Below are positions 1 through 9,024 of a DNA stretch of 64,000 nucleotides, piece by piece. Both the position numbers and the translations under genes were made by a program. The notes beneath the pieces are model-generated. The model was not told the origin of the DNA, did not search any database, and worked only from the letters and a program-made list of their open reading frames with translations. The stretch lies in NCBI GenBank assembly GCA_963835465.1, contig CAWIFR010000006.1, forward strand, positions 62,001 through 126,000, given 5' to 3'. Position 1 is the stretch's first letter. Each line of letters begins with the position of its first letter. Source of the stretch: Bog-756 sp963835465 (GTDB taxonomy: Bacteria; Actinomycetota; Acidimicrobiia; Acidimicrobiales; RAAP-2).

Positions 1-912
1 CACCGCGTGACGCCGCTCGGCGTCGAAGGCGGCGAACTCGGGCCGCAGGGCCAGGGCGCTCTGGGAGATGAAGCCCAGCCCGCGCCACTCGAAGTGGGGA
101 CGCAGCTCGAACACCTCGGCCAGCACGGCGAGGGCCCGGGGGTTCCCCTCCTCGGGCACCACCCGGGCGTACTGGTTCTCCACCTCGCAGCGGCCCTGGC
201 GGAGCTGGGTCAGCAGCATGGCCACCGCCTGGAGGACGTCGAGCGGCTCGAAGCCCGCCGTCACCAGGGGCCGGCCGTAGACCTCGGGCACGAACCGGTA
301 GGGCCGCTGGCCGACCACCGTCGACACGTGGCCGGGCCCGAGGAAGCCGTCGAGGTCGAGGCCGGGGGACTCGAGGATGGCCTTCAGGGGCGGGACGATG
401 GTGACGTGGTTGGAGAAGACCGAGAAGTTGGCCACCTCCGACGACCGGGCCTCCAGCACGGTGAGGGCGGTGGACGGGGCGGTGGTCTCGAACCCGACGG
501 CGAAGAACACGACGTCCGAGTCGGGATGGTCGACGGCGATCTTCAGGGCGTCGAGGGGCGAGTAGACGACGCGGACGTCGGCCCCCCGGGCCTTGGCCGC
601 CAGCAGGCTGCCCCGGCTGCCCGGCACCCGCATCATGTCGCCGAAGCAGGTGAGGATGACCCCGGGCCGCTCGGCGATGGCGATGGCGTCGTCGACCCGG
701 CCCATGGGGATCACGCACACCGGGCAGCCGGGACCGTGGACCAGTTCGACCGTGGCCGGCAGGGCGTGCTCGATGCCGTGGCGGTAGATGGTGTGGGTGT
801 GGCCGCCGCACACCTCCATGAACTTGAACGAGTCGCCGCCGGCCAGCTCGGTGATCTGGGCGATCAGCGCCCGGGCCACCGACGGGTCGCGGTACTCGTC
901 GACGAAGCGCAC
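1..912 (-). CDS. hypD: HypD, [NiFe]-hydrogenase maturation Fe-S scaffold (3' end beyond window)
   Basis: HypD works with HypC to assemble the Fe(CN)2CO group that is later inserted into the hydrogenase large subunit, in the cytoplasm. The GTG start at 912 gives MRFVDEYRD, the expected N-terminus. The HypD signatures MEVCGGHTHT, GPGCPVCVIP and CFGDMMRVPG follow, then FEPLDVLQAV and a GLGFISQSAL block near the window edge. The 304 codons present compare with about 370 in complete homologues, so roughly the last 60-70 residues, including the C-terminal Fe-S cysteine region, lie outside. The gene starts 10 nt after the stop of the preceding small gene and is the last visible member of the hydrogenase operon; other hyp genes would be expected next. 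Confidence 0.95.
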   Translation of the reverse strand, partial: MRFVDEYRDPSVARALIAQITELAGGDSFKFMEVCGGHTHTIYRHGIEHALPATVELVHGPGCPVCVIPMGRVDDAIAIAERPGVILTCFGDMMRVPGSRGSLLAAKARGADVRVVYSPLDALKIAVDHPDSDVVFFAVGFETTAPSTALTVLEARSSEVANFSVFSNHVTIVPPLKAILESPGLDLDGFLGPGHVSTVVGQRPYRFVPEVYGRPLVTAGFEPLDVLQAVAMLLTQLRQGRCEVENQYARVVPEEGNPRALAVLAEVFELRPHFEWRGLGFISQSALALRPEFAAFDAERRHAV

Positions 913-922
913 GGCCCGGCGC

Positions 923-1153
923 TCAGGCCACCGAGCGGAGCGACGACCCGCCGGCGGATCCCGCCGCGCCGGCCAGGTACTCCCCGCCCCGGCCGATGAG
1001 CTGCCGGGCCATCGAGAGCCCGCCGCTCAGCAGGTCCCGCACCTCCTCCGACGAGGTGATCACCTTCCAGGACTCCCGGAACTCCTCCCAACCCTGTTCG
1101 CCCGCCCGGGTACCCAGCGCGTACCCGACCACCACTCCGATCACCGTTCCCAT
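923..1153 (-). CDS. Small YtxH-like protein in the hydrogenase operon
   Basis: A 76-residue protein of unknown function. It has a short hydrophobic N-terminus with a GYALGTRAG motif followed by an amphipathic helical stretch (FRESWKVITSSEEV), the layout of small YtxH-like proteins. The start is well fixed: the stop codon of hypC sits inside the Shine-Dalgarno sequence TAGGAGG, just upstream of the ATG. A paralogue with the same pattern (GFVIGTRSKGEEW, then a Ser-Asp-Glu turn) lies downstream of the divergent regulator at 10280-10534. Two copies bracketing one hydrogenase locus suggest a role tied to the enzyme, perhaps at the membrane, but no function can be read from the sequence. Confidence 0.75.
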   Translation of the reverse strand: MGTVIGVVVGYALGTRAGEQGWEEFRESWKVITSSEEVRDLLSGGLSMARQLIGRGGEYLAGAAGSAGGSSLRSVA

Positions 1154-1162
1154 GGCATCCTC

Positions 1163-1445
1163 CTAGGTGTCACTCACGATTGCCGTCGACTCGAACGCCT
1201 CCATCTCCTCGGTGTAGGCCGCCCCCATCATCTGCAGCGAGGCCAGGGCGAGGGCCGCCTCCCGCTCGTCGATCTTGGACATGGCGAAGCCCACGTGGAT
1301 GAGGACCCAGTCCCCGGTGTCCAGGCCGTCGTCCACCAGCAGGCCGACGTTGACGATCCGCACCACGCCGGTGACCTCCACCCGGGCCAGGTGGGGGTTG
1401 ACGTCCAGGAACGCTCGCGACCTGTCCGGGGATGCCCAAGCACAT
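1163..1445 (-). CDS. hypC: HypC, hydrogenase assembly chaperone (apparent frameshift)
   Basis: HypC carries the iron-cyanide-CO precursor together with HypD and delivers it to the large subunit. The N-terminus MCLGIPGQV, with the essential Cys2, is read from the ATG at 1445, preceded by a GGGGAGGGG ribosome site. The rest of the protein (VNPHLARVEVTGVVRIVNVGLLVDD, split here as VNPHLARVEV and TGVVRIVNVGLL, then GDWVLIHVGFAMSKIDE) is in another frame. The shift lies at about 1405-1415. Joined, the two halves give a normal-length HypC of about 93 residues. Nothing else is degraded, so a single-base assembly error is more likely than a dead gene, although a true frameshift would abolish hydrogenase maturation. 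Confidence 0.88.
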
Positions 1446-1456
1446 GGCCCCTCCCC

Positions 1457-1792
1457 TCAGGCCCGGTACTCGATGGACTCCAGCAGCAACTCGTCGCCGC
1501 CGGTGAGCTCCATGTCGACGGCCCCGCAGCTCGGACAGCCCGCCGGTGGCTCGTCGCCCTCCCACTCGAGCCCGCAGCCCGGACACCGGGCCCGCACCGG
1601 CAGGAGGACCAGCCGGGGCGCGGCCTCCTCGGCCACCGTGCCGAGGGCGGCCACGGCGAAGGACTGCTCGAAGGCCTCGGGATGGACGTGGTGCAGCCGC
1701 CCCACCCGGACGGTCACCGCGGCCACCGGCCGGGTCCCGGCCCGCTGCTCCACGGCGTTCACGATCGAGCTGCACAGACCCAGTTCGTGCAT
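1457..1792 (-). CDS. hypA: HypA, nickel-insertion metallochaperone
   Basis: HypA passes nickel, with HypB, into the hydrogenase large subunit after iron insertion. The 111-residue protein begins MHELGLCSSI; His2 is the nickel ligand in the family. It has the zinc site as two CxxC pairs, CPGC near residue 70 and CPSC near residue 86, and a typical C-terminus after LLLESIEY. Length and layout match the family exactly. It starts 3 nt after the YceI gene stops and ends 11 nt before hypC, inside the same operon. Confidence 0.96.
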   Translation of the reverse strand: MHELGLCSSIVNAVEQRAGTRPVAAVTVRVGRLHHVHPEAFEQSFAVAALGTVAEEAAPRLVLLPVRARCPGCGLEWEGDEPPAGCPSCGAVDMELTGGDELLLESIEYRA

Positions 1793-1795
1793 GCG

Positions 1796-2320
1796 CTACT
1801 CCTCCTTCTCGGCGACCACGTCGATGCCCACGGTGACCTCGGGGTGGACCTTCAGCATGAGGACCTTGGGCGGGTCCATGCCGAAGTCACGGATGTCGAA
1901 GGTCGACGAGCCCTTCAGCTCCACGGTCCGGTCGTCGACGGCCCGGATGTCCAACAGGTCGTCGTAGTGCTTGGTGACCCCCTTGAAGGTCACGCTGCCC
2001 CCGACGCGGTAGCCGCCCTCCCCCGCCGGCTCGCCGAGCTCCTCCAGCACGCCCCCGATGGTCGGGTAGCGGCGGGCGTCCACCCGCTTGTACAGCTCCC
2101 GGTCCTCCATGGCGTTGCCCGACCGCAGCTTGGCGACGGGGAAGCTGAGGGTGCCGACCGGCGCGGCCGACGCCGACACCTCGCCGGCGGCACCCACCTC
2201 GAGGTCCACATACCCCTCGAGGCCGTCGCTGGTCGAGTGGATGGGGTGCAGGCTCGAGGTGGCGTCGATGGTGACGCGCGACTGCTCGGGGGCGAACCGG
2301 AACCGGGCCACCGCGGTCAC
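1796..2320 (-). CDS. YceI-family lipid/isoprenoid-binding protein in the hydrogenase operon
   Basis: A 174-residue single-domain YceI protein. YceI folds are lipocalin-like barrels that bind polyisoprenoids in known members. Motifs seen are FRFAPEQSRVTIDATSS at the start, LRSGNAMEDRELYKRVDARRYP in the middle (given here in parts: LRSGNAMEDREL, VDARRYPTI), and the closing FDIRDFGMDPPKVLML. No signal peptide is present, unlike many YceI proteins, so it is probably cytoplasmic, as the hydrogenase is. The YceI half of the divergent PadR fusion at 9201-10283 shares the LRSGN, EARRYPT and FDIRDF blocks and the end of this domain, so the two are likely related. A quinone- or lipid-carrier role next to a respiratory hydrogenase is inference. 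Confidence 0.88.
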   Translation of the reverse strand: MTAVARFRFAPEQSRVTIDATSSLHPIHSTSDGLEGYVDLEVGAAGEVSASAAPVGTLSFPVAKLRSGNAMEDRELYKRVDARRYPTIGGVLEELGEPAGEGGYRVGGSVTFKGVTKHYDDLLDIRAVDDRTVELKGSSTFDIRDFGMDPPKVLMLKVHPEVTVGIDVVAEKEE

Positions 2321-2354
2321 CGGCCGCCCGGGGTGGTGGGGTGGGCGGCCACCC

Positions 2355-2459
2355 TCACATCTCCCGCATCTTCAGGTAGCGCGCGATGTCGGGAATCGAC
2401 TTCACGACGAGGGCGGCCACCAGGGCCAGCGCCAGTGTGGCGACAAGGCGAACGATCAT
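2355..2459 (-). CDS. 34-residue membrane peptide resembling DUF6893
   Basis: A very short gene, starting MIVRLVATLALALV, with a single hydrophobic helix followed by the conserved-looking tail VVKSIPDIARYLKMREM. Short actinobacterial proteins ending in a similar PDIxRYLKxRxM tail are classed as DUF6893; I assign it from memory of that pattern. Its ATG overlaps the protease stop codon by 4 nt (ATGA), which strongly supports translation. It may be a small membrane anchor or assembly factor for the cytoplasmic hydrogenase, but the function is unknown. Confidence 0.65.
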   Translation of the reverse strand: MIVRLVATLALALVAALVVKSIPDIARYLKMREM

Positions 2460-2947
2460 GCTCCTCTCCCCTTTCCGGTCGGTGTGACGATGTCGGCAAC
2501 GAGCTCGAGGCAGAGGTCGACCGCTCCGTCCACCGCCGCGGCCACGAGCGGGGACAGCCCCACCCCCTCGTCCAGGGTGGCGGGTTGGCAGCCCACGATG
2601 CGGATGCAGTCGACCCCGCCGCCCAGACGGGCCAGGGTGGCCAGCACCACGTCGGGGCCCATGGTGTGGGCGTCGACCACGGCTTCGGTGGCCGGGAGGG
2701 GGTCGGGCTCCATGACCACCACGGTGCCGGGGGGCTCCCCGAGGGGGACGGCGTCCACGAGGACCAGGGCGTCGTACCCGTCGAGCAGCTCGTAGGCCAG
2801 GTGGACGCCGCGGATCCCGAACTCGGCCACCCGCACCCCGTCGGGGACGGTCCGGTCGGCCAACCGGTTGGCCACCTCCACGCCGAAGCCGTCGTCGCGC
2901 TGGAGGACGTTCCCGATCCCGGCCACCAGCACCCCCGCGCCGCTCAT
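2456..2947 (-). CDS. [NiFe]-hydrogenase maturation endopeptidase (HybD/HupD family)
   Basis: This protease removes the C-terminal extension of the large subunit after nickel insertion. The 163-residue protein has the family opening VLVAGIGNVLQRDDGFGVEV, the central VLVDAVPLGEPPG (metal-binding Asp) and a DAHTMGPD block with the third likely nickel-sensing residue, His. The start at 2947 is chosen because it overlaps the upstream stop as ATGA; longer upstream readings would run through another gene. Its substrate is HhyL (6162-7964), which carries a 25-residue tail beyond the DPCLPCGVH motif. Confidence 0.94.
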   Translation of the reverse strand: MSGAGVLVAGIGNVLQRDDGFGVEVANRLADRTVPDGVRVAEFGIRGVHLAYELLDGYDALVLVDAVPLGEPPGTVVVMEPDPLPATEAVVDAHTMGPDVVLATLARLGGGVDCIRIVGCQPATLDEGVGLSPLVAAAVDGAVDLCLELVADIVTPTGKGRGA

Positions 2948-4335
2948 CGCGCCGGCTCCACCGGACCGACCCGGGGCTCGACCTCGTCGGGGTGGAAGAA
3001 GAGGAAGCGGCCCTGCCACAGCAGCTCGTCACGGGCCGGGTCGTCGTCCAGGATCACCGCCACCTGCACGGTCCCGTCCACGTCCCGGAACACCCCGGCC
3101 ACGGTGGCCTCTTGGTCGCGGTAGAAGAGGTCGTGGGCGTCGGCCCGGCGGCTGGGCCGGAGGCGCACGGCCGTGCCCTTGGCCACCGTCACCCCGGCCA
3201 CCGTCACCGAGTCGCGGAACGGATCCACGGCGGCGTCGGCCGTGGGGTCCCACCACGGGACCTCGGGCGGGGGGTCGGCCGCCTCCCGGACGTCGGTGGC
3301 GGCCACCGGGCGGAAGGTGCCGTGCAGGCGGTCCCACGCCTCGGGGGCCATCCCGTCGCACCGGTCGATGACCGCGGCGGCCCGGACGTCGGTGCCGCGC
3401 GCCTCGCGCTTCTCCTCGTCGGTCAGGGTCAGCACCCGCAGCGCCAGGATCTCATCGATCTCGGTGGCGTCGTAGAGGTCGCCCGGGCTCTCGGGGGCCA
3501 CCTCGGGATGGTCGTAGAGGATGATCGGCGAGGCCAGGACCAGGTCGTCCCCCACCAGCACCGGGTAGAGGCCGTCGCTCCGGCACGCCGAGGCCGCCGG
3601 GCCGGCGCCCTCGGGCGGGTCGAGCAGGGAGACGAAGGTCCCGTCGTCCACCGCCACCATGACGTGGAGGGCGAGCAGGGCGTGCCCGAGGGCCTCCTCC
3701 CGGCCCGGGGGCTCGGCGGTCGAGGCGTTCTCGACGGCGACGGCGATCCGCACCAGCCCGTTCCTGGCGGCGACCGGCTGCGCCCGGACCTGCACCCGAC
3801 CGGTGAGGCCGCCGCGGCGGCGTACCAGCCGCCCGGCAGTGTGCCCGGCCCCGTCGAGCACGGCCTCGGACTCCACCGCGCCGTCGCTCACGAACTCGCC
3901 CGACACAGCCTCCCCCCCGGCCAGCAGCGGCCCGAGCTCCAGGGGCCCGACGTCGACCGAGCGCTCGACGGCCTCGTCCCAGGCCACATGGGTGACGCCC
4001 CCGACCTCGAGGCGCTCGACGGGGACGAACCGGTCGCCGTCGGGCCCCGGTCCGCCCGGTGCTGCACCCTCGACGGCCCGCTCCTGTCGGTGCAGGAACC
4101 GGATCCGGACGGTCAGGGCGGCCGATCCTCCGGGACGGACCAGGCCCTCGGCCCGGACCGAGGACCGCTCCGAGGGCTCCGACCGGCAGTAGGCCGCGGG
4201 CATCAGCACGCCGAAGGGCCAGCGCACCTGGTTCTTGGTCGACGAGGCCCGGTAGGGGTAGAGGACGTAGCCCTCGTAGAGGACGGCGTCGGCCACCGAC
4301 TGGGCGGCGGCGAAGCGGTCGCCGGCGTCGGTCAC
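2944..4335 (-). CDS. Conserved ~463-residue protein of group 1h hydrogenase operons
   Basis: A large soluble protein without a family I can name. The N-terminus (VLYEGYVLYPYRASSTKNQVRWPFGVL, seen as YEGYVLYPYRASS then NQVRWPFG) and C-terminus (QEATVAGVFRDVDGTVQVAV, ending DELLWQGRFLFFHPDEVEP) look well ordered, and there are no transmembrane segments. It sits between the DUF6084 protein and the maturation protease with 4-nt overlaps on both sides (GTGA and ATGA), so its expression is tied to the hydrogenase. A protein of this kind recurs in actinobacterial hydrogenase loci as far as I recall. It could be an assembly, storage or electron-transfer partner; no catalytic motif is visible. Confidence 0.85.
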   Translation of the reverse strand: MTDAGDRFAAAQSVADAVLYEGYVLYPYRASSTKNQVRWPFGVLMPAAYCRSEPSERSSVRAEGLVRPGGSAALTVRIRFLHRQERAVEGAAPGGPGPDGDRFVPVERLEVGGVTHVAWDEAVERSVDVGPLELGPLLAGGEAVSGEFVSDGAVESEAVLDGAGHTAGRLVRRRGGLTGRVQVRAQPVAARNGLVRIAVAVENASTAEPPGREEALGHALLALHVMVAVDDGTFVSLLDPPEGAGPAASACRSDGLYPVLVGDDLVLASPIILYDHPEVAPESPGDLYDATEIDEILALRVLTLTDEEKREARGTDVRAAAVIDRCDGMAPEAWDRLHGTFRPVAATDVREAADPPPEVPWWDPTADAAVDPFRDSVTVAGVTVAKGTAVRLRPSRRADAHDLFYRDQEATVAGVFRDVDGTVQVAVILDDDPARDELLWQGRFLFFHPDEVEPRVGPVEPAR

Positions 4336-4973
4336 CGCACCAGCTCCGCCGCCTCGGCCAGCAGGTGCCCGATGGCCAGGTCCCAGGTGGGCAGGCCGCG
4401 GGCGGCCCGGAACTGCTGCAGCTCCTCGAAGGTGGCCCGGTCCAGCCGGAGCCAGGCGCTGTTGGGGAAGTAGGTGTCCATGGCCTGGCGCCAGCACGCC
4501 ACCGGCAGCCGATAGCTGGCCTCCAGGCTCCAGGGGATGGGCTCGACCGACAGCCCGCCGGGGCCGTGGCTGAACACCGTGCCCGAGAACAGCAGGACGA
4601 GGGGGATCTCGCCGTCGGCCAACGAGGCCAGGTACTTGGCCCCGGCCACGTCGAAGTCGTACGTGCAGACCAGTGGGAGCTCGACCCGGGTCGAGCCCAC
4701 GAACCGGGGGACCACGGTCGAGGTGTGGGTCCACAGGAACGGCCGCAGGGAGTCGCCCCACTGGGCCGGCGCGCCGAACTGCTCGTAGAGCTTCCGGCCC
4801 TCCTCGGCGCGGTACCGCCGGCGCTGGGGCTCGATGCGGACCTGGCACCGGAGGGCCAGGGCCCCCACCTCCACCCCCTCGGGCACAGTGGCGTCGAGCA
4901 CCAGGGTGATGGTGGGCACGGCGGCGTGCGGCTCGACCCTGGCCTCCGAGACCCCGAGGGCGAGCTCGGTCAC
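4332..4973 (-). CDS. DUF6084-family hydrogenase-associated protein
   Basis: A 213-residue protein matching my recollection of DUF6084: VTELALGVSEARVEP at the start, ALRCQVRIEPQRRRY, a WGDSLRPFLWTHTSTVVPRF block, LPLVCTYDFDVAGAKYL, LLFSGTVFSH and FPNSAWLRL. No membrane segment or known catalytic residues are seen. The GTG start overlaps the DUF5947 stop (GTGA), and its own stop overlaps the next start. The family is found almost only beside actinobacterial [NiFe]-hydrogenases, to my knowledge, so a role in maturation or assembly is likely but unproven. Confidence 0.85.
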   Translation of the reverse strand: MTELALGVSEARVEPHAAVPTITLVLDATVPEGVEVGALALRCQVRIEPQRRRYRAEEGRKLYEQFGAPAQWGDSLRPFLWTHTSTVVPRFVGSTRVELPLVCTYDFDVAGAKYLASLADGEIPLVLLFSGTVFSHGPGGLSVEPIPWSLEASYRLPVACWRQAMDTYFPNSAWLRLDRATFEELQQFRAARGLPTWDLAIGHLLAEAAELVR

Positions 4974-5593
4974 CGGGCCCGCTCCCGCACCGAGGCGAAG
5001 AACGCCTCCAGGTGGTGGCGGGCCTCGGCCCCGCCGTCGAAGCCCCGCCAGCTCATCCGGAGCCGGCCCACCAGCTCGTAGCAGGCGTCGATGGGGACGA
5101 CGAAGCCCTCGATGGCCGACCCGTCCCGGTCGGCCCGCACCAGCAGCGCCTCCACGTCGGGGCGCAGGCCCTCCAGCTCGGGGTACGGGCCGGCCAGGTC
5201 CTGCCACGTGGCCAGCGGCAGCTCGGACTCGGTGGCCCCCGCCGGTCCCGGATAGAAGGCGGCGATGCGCTCGATGGACGAGTTGAAGAAGAAGAAGGCC
5301 ACCCCGACGGGGATCTGCAGGCTGTCCCACTGGGCGGCGGTCACGTCGAACCCGGGGATCCGGCGGTACTCCTCGGGGACCGATCGGTAGCGGTGACCGC
5401 CCGCCCCGGTCGAGGTGAACAGGAGGTAGCAGCCCCGACACGCGCACAGCAGGCTGCGTGACTCGAGGTCGACCAGGTGGCCGTGGCGCTCGGCGATGGG
5501 CTCGGCGCACAGCTCACACCGCTCCTCGACCGGCTCGGGCCGGCGCGGCGGGCTGTCCCGCAGCCGCTGGAGCACCTGGAGCCCGGTGGTCAC
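4970..5593 (-). CDS. DUF5947-family Cys-rich hydrogenase-associated protein
   Basis: A 207-residue protein with an N-terminal metal-binding-looking segment CELCAEPIAERHGHLVDLE then LLCACRGCYLLFT, giving a CxxC...H...CxCxxC set between about residues 24 and 57. The rest contains YRSVPEEYRR, LQIPVGVAFFFFNSS and FYPGPAGATESEL, the layout I recall for DUF5947. The cysteines could bind zinc or an Fe-S cluster. It is coupled to the NifU-like gene and to the DUF6084 gene by 4-nt overlaps. With NifU and DUF6084 it forms an accessory block specific to this hydrogenase class. Confidence 0.85.
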   Translation of the reverse strand: MTTGLQVLQRLRDSPPRRPEPVEERCELCAEPIAERHGHLVDLESRSLLCACRGCYLLFTSTGAGGHRYRSVPEEYRRIPGFDVTAAQWDSLQIPVGVAFFFFNSSIERIAAFYPGPAGATESELPLATWQDLAGPYPELEGLRPDVEALLVRADRDGSAIEGFVVPIDACYELVGRLRMSWRGFDGGAEARHHLEAFFASVRERAR

Positions 5594-6162
5594 GCCCCCA
5601 CCATCTCGCTCGGGCACTCCTCGTAGCGGGGCTTGGTGCCCAGGGTGACCGGCACTGCGGCGGTGGCCTCGTCCGGTTGGTCGACCTCGATGCGCTCGAC
5701 CTCGGGGGCCCGCGCCGCGATGGCCTGCTCCACCGCACCCCGCAGGGTGGCCGCCGACGACGGGCAGCCGTCGCAGCTGCCGAGCAGGCGGAGCCGGACC
5801 ACGCCGGCCCTGGCGTCGACCCCGAGCAGCTCCACGTCCCCGCCGTGGGTGGCGAGCAGCGGGCGGACCCCGCACAGCGCCTCCTCCACCCGGGCGGCCA
5901 GGTCCTCGGGGTGGACGCCCACGGCCAGCAGCACGCTGGCCACCAGGTCGTCGGACGCGTACGCCTCGACGAGCGTCGGGTCCGCCTCCCGGGCCAGCTC
6001 GAGCATGCGGGAGATGGCCGAGCCGTAGAGGAGCGAGACGATCCGGAGGAGCTCCTCGGCCCGGGCCAGGGTGGGACCGTCGGCCGTCCGCTGCAGCTCG
6101 TCGAAGAGGGTCTCGATCCGGTCGCCGGCCGTCCGGAGGTCGTCGGTGGTGGCCGCGGCCAT
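5590..6162 (-). CDS. NifU-like C-terminal-domain Fe-S protein
   Basis: A 190-residue protein. The first ~85 residues are helical and unassigned. From about residue 90 comes a NifU C-terminal domain: VRPLLATHGGDVELLGVD, then LLGSCDGCPSSAATL with the CxxC that carries a transferable Fe-S cluster. A tail of about 35 residues follows, ending PRYEECPSEMV. The ATG overlaps the hhyL stop (ATGA). Such proteins accompany group 1h hydrogenases and may help load the small-subunit clusters or pass electrons; which of these is not visible. Confidence 0.9.
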   Translation of the reverse strand: MAAATTDDLRTAGDRIETLFDELQRTADGPTLARAEELLRIVSLLYGSAISRMLELAREADPTLVEAYASDDLVASVLLAVGVHPEDLAARVEEALCGVRPLLATHGGDVELLGVDARAGVVRLRLLGSCDGCPSSAATLRGAVEQAIAARAPEVERIEVDQPDEATAAVPVTLGTKPRYEECPSEMVGA

Positions 6163-7964
6163 CAGCAGGCCAGGTCGGGGTTGGACACCTGGGTGGGCGA
6201 GTGCAGCTTCTTGACCACCTGGCCCCCGCCCAGGTACATGTGGACCCCGCAGGGAAGGCAGGGGTCGAAGCTGCGCACCGTGCGCATGATGTCGATGCCC
6301 TTGAAGCGGTCGCCCCGGTTCTCCTCGAAGATGGGCAGGTCGGTGACGGCGTCCTCGTAGGGGCCCGGGGTGCCGAAGGTGTCCCGGGGGTTGGCGTTCC
6401 AGGGGGTGGGCGGATACGGGTGGTAGTTGGCGATCTTGCCGCCCCTGATGACCATGTGGTGGGAGAGCACCCCCCGGACGGCCTCGGTGAAGCCGCACCC
6501 GATGCCCTCGTCGGGCACCTCGAAGGGCTCCCAGGTCTTGGTGCGGCCGGCCCGCACGTCGTCCAGGGCCTTCTCGATGAAGTCGAGGGCGGCGGCCGCC
6601 GCGTAGGCCTGGAAGTAGGTCCGGGCCCGGTTGCGCTCGATGGTGTTCGACCAGGCCGGGACCTTCCACTCCAGGGTCACCTCGGGCTTCAATGCCGTCC
6701 GGGGCAGGTGGATGACCACGCCGGTGCCGGTGGCCTGCAGGTGGTCGGTGTTGACCAGGCCGGACAGGGCGGTCGACCACAGCCGGGCCAGCGGACCGCC
6801 GCCGGTGTCGAGGGCCAGGTGGTCGGTGCCGTCGAACCAGCGGGGCGACATGACCCAGCTGTAATTGCCGTCGAAGTCCCGCTTCTGGGGCTGGGGGTTG
6901 GTGTGCTGGTTCCACGGGTGGCGCCGGTCGACCGGGTTGCCCAGGGGGTCCCGGGTCACGAACATCTCCTGGTCCTCCCAGTCGTCGTAGAACGACGAGC
7001 CGAGGAGGATGCGGATGCCCAGGTTGATGTCGACCAGGTCGTTGGTGACCAGCTTGCCGTCCACCACCACCCCGGGGGTCACGCCCATGGCCCGGCCCCA
7101 CGCCGTCATGTCCCGGTAGTCGAAGTTGCACACCGCCGGGTCCTGGAACGCGCCCCAGCACCCGAGCAGGATGCGGCGCCGGCCCACCTCCTCGTAGCCG
7201 GGCATGGCCTCGTAGAAGAAGTCGAAGAGGTCGTCGTGCATCGGCACCACCCGCTTCATGAACTCCACGTAGCGCATCAGCCGGGTGTAGTAGTCGGTGA
7301 ACAGCTGGATGGTGGCCGTCGTCCCCACCCCGCCGGGATAGAGGGTGGAGGGGTGGACGTGGCGACCCTCCATGAGGCAGAACATCTCGCGGGTGGACCG
7401 GCTCACCTGGAGCGCCTCGCGGTAGAACTCCCCCGAGAAGGGGTTGAGCGAGCGCATGATGTCCCCGATGGTCTTGTAGCCGTGGTCGGCGGCGTGGGGG
7501 GACTCGGTCCGGTTGGCCTGGTCCAGCACCCCGGGGTTGGTCTCGGCCACCATCTTCTCGCAGAAGTCCACGCCGACCAGGTTCTCCTGGAAGATGTTGT
7601 GGTCGAACATGTACTCGGCCGCCTCGCCCAGGTTGACGATCTGCTCGCCGAGGGCCGGCGGGTGGACTCCGTAGGCCATGTTCTGGGCGTAGCAGGAGCA
7701 GGTGGCGTGGTTGTCCCCGCAGATGCCGCAGATGCGGCTGGTGATGAAGTGGGCGTCGCGGGGGTCCTTGCCCTTCATGAACACGCTGTAGCCCCGGAAG
7801 ATCGACGAGGTGCTGTGGCACTCGGCCACCTTGCCCTGGCCGAAGTCGATCTTGGTGTAGATGCCCAGACTGCCGACGATGCGGGTGATGGGGTCCCAGG
7901 CCATCTCCACCAGGTCGGACGTGCCCCCCTTCGCCTTCGAGGGCGCTGACGCCGTGGTCGCCAT
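6162..7964 (-). CDS. hhyL: [NiFe]-hydrogenase large subunit, group 1h (actinobacterial type)
   Basis: The catalytic subunit that splits H2 at the Ni-Fe(CN)2CO site. At 600 residues it is a normal length for the class. The L1 motif RICGICGDNHATC (near residue 75) and the L2 motif DPCLPCGVH (near residue 570) supply the four metal-binding cysteines. The protein continues 25 residues past the L2 His, the tail that the protease at 2456-2947 would remove. It starts 3 nt after hhyS. No Tat or other signal is present. Group 1h enzymes are high-affinity hydrogenases that let aerobic soil Actinobacteria live on atmospheric H2; that role here is inferred from the family. Confidence 0.96.
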   Translation of the reverse strand: MATTASAPSKAKGGTSDLVEMAWDPITRIVGSLGIYTKIDFGQGKVAECHSTSSIFRGYSVFMKGKDPRDAHFITSRICGICGDNHATCSCYAQNMAYGVHPPALGEQIVNLGEAAEYMFDHNIFQENLVGVDFCEKMVAETNPGVLDQANRTESPHAADHGYKTIGDIMRSLNPFSGEFYREALQVSRSTREMFCLMEGRHVHPSTLYPGGVGTTATIQLFTDYYTRLMRYVEFMKRVVPMHDDLFDFFYEAMPGYEEVGRRRILLGCWGAFQDPAVCNFDYRDMTAWGRAMGVTPGVVVDGKLVTNDLVDINLGIRILLGSSFYDDWEDQEMFVTRDPLGNPVDRRHPWNQHTNPQPQKRDFDGNYSWVMSPRWFDGTDHLALDTGGGPLARLWSTALSGLVNTDHLQATGTGVVIHLPRTALKPEVTLEWKVPAWSNTIERNRARTYFQAYAAAAALDFIEKALDDVRAGRTKTWEPFEVPDEGIGCGFTEAVRGVLSHHMVIRGGKIANYHPYPPTPWNANPRDTFGTPGPYEDAVTDLPIFEENRGDRFKGIDIMRTVRSFDPCLPCGVHMYLGGGQVVKKLHSPTQVSNPDLAC

Positions 7965-7967
7965 CTC

Positions 7968-9024
<1,057 letters not shown>

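Noticed and set aside
788..3124. A 778-codon open frame on the plus strand, opposite the hydrogenase accessory genes
   Set aside because: It is antisense to several well-supported genes, has low-complexity His/Gly/Arg composition and no motif. Long antisense frames are expected in such G+C-rich coding DNA.
6201..7949. A 582-codon plus-strand open frame opposite hhyL
   Set aside because: A Gly/Val/His-rich shadow of the large subunit, without a ribosome site.
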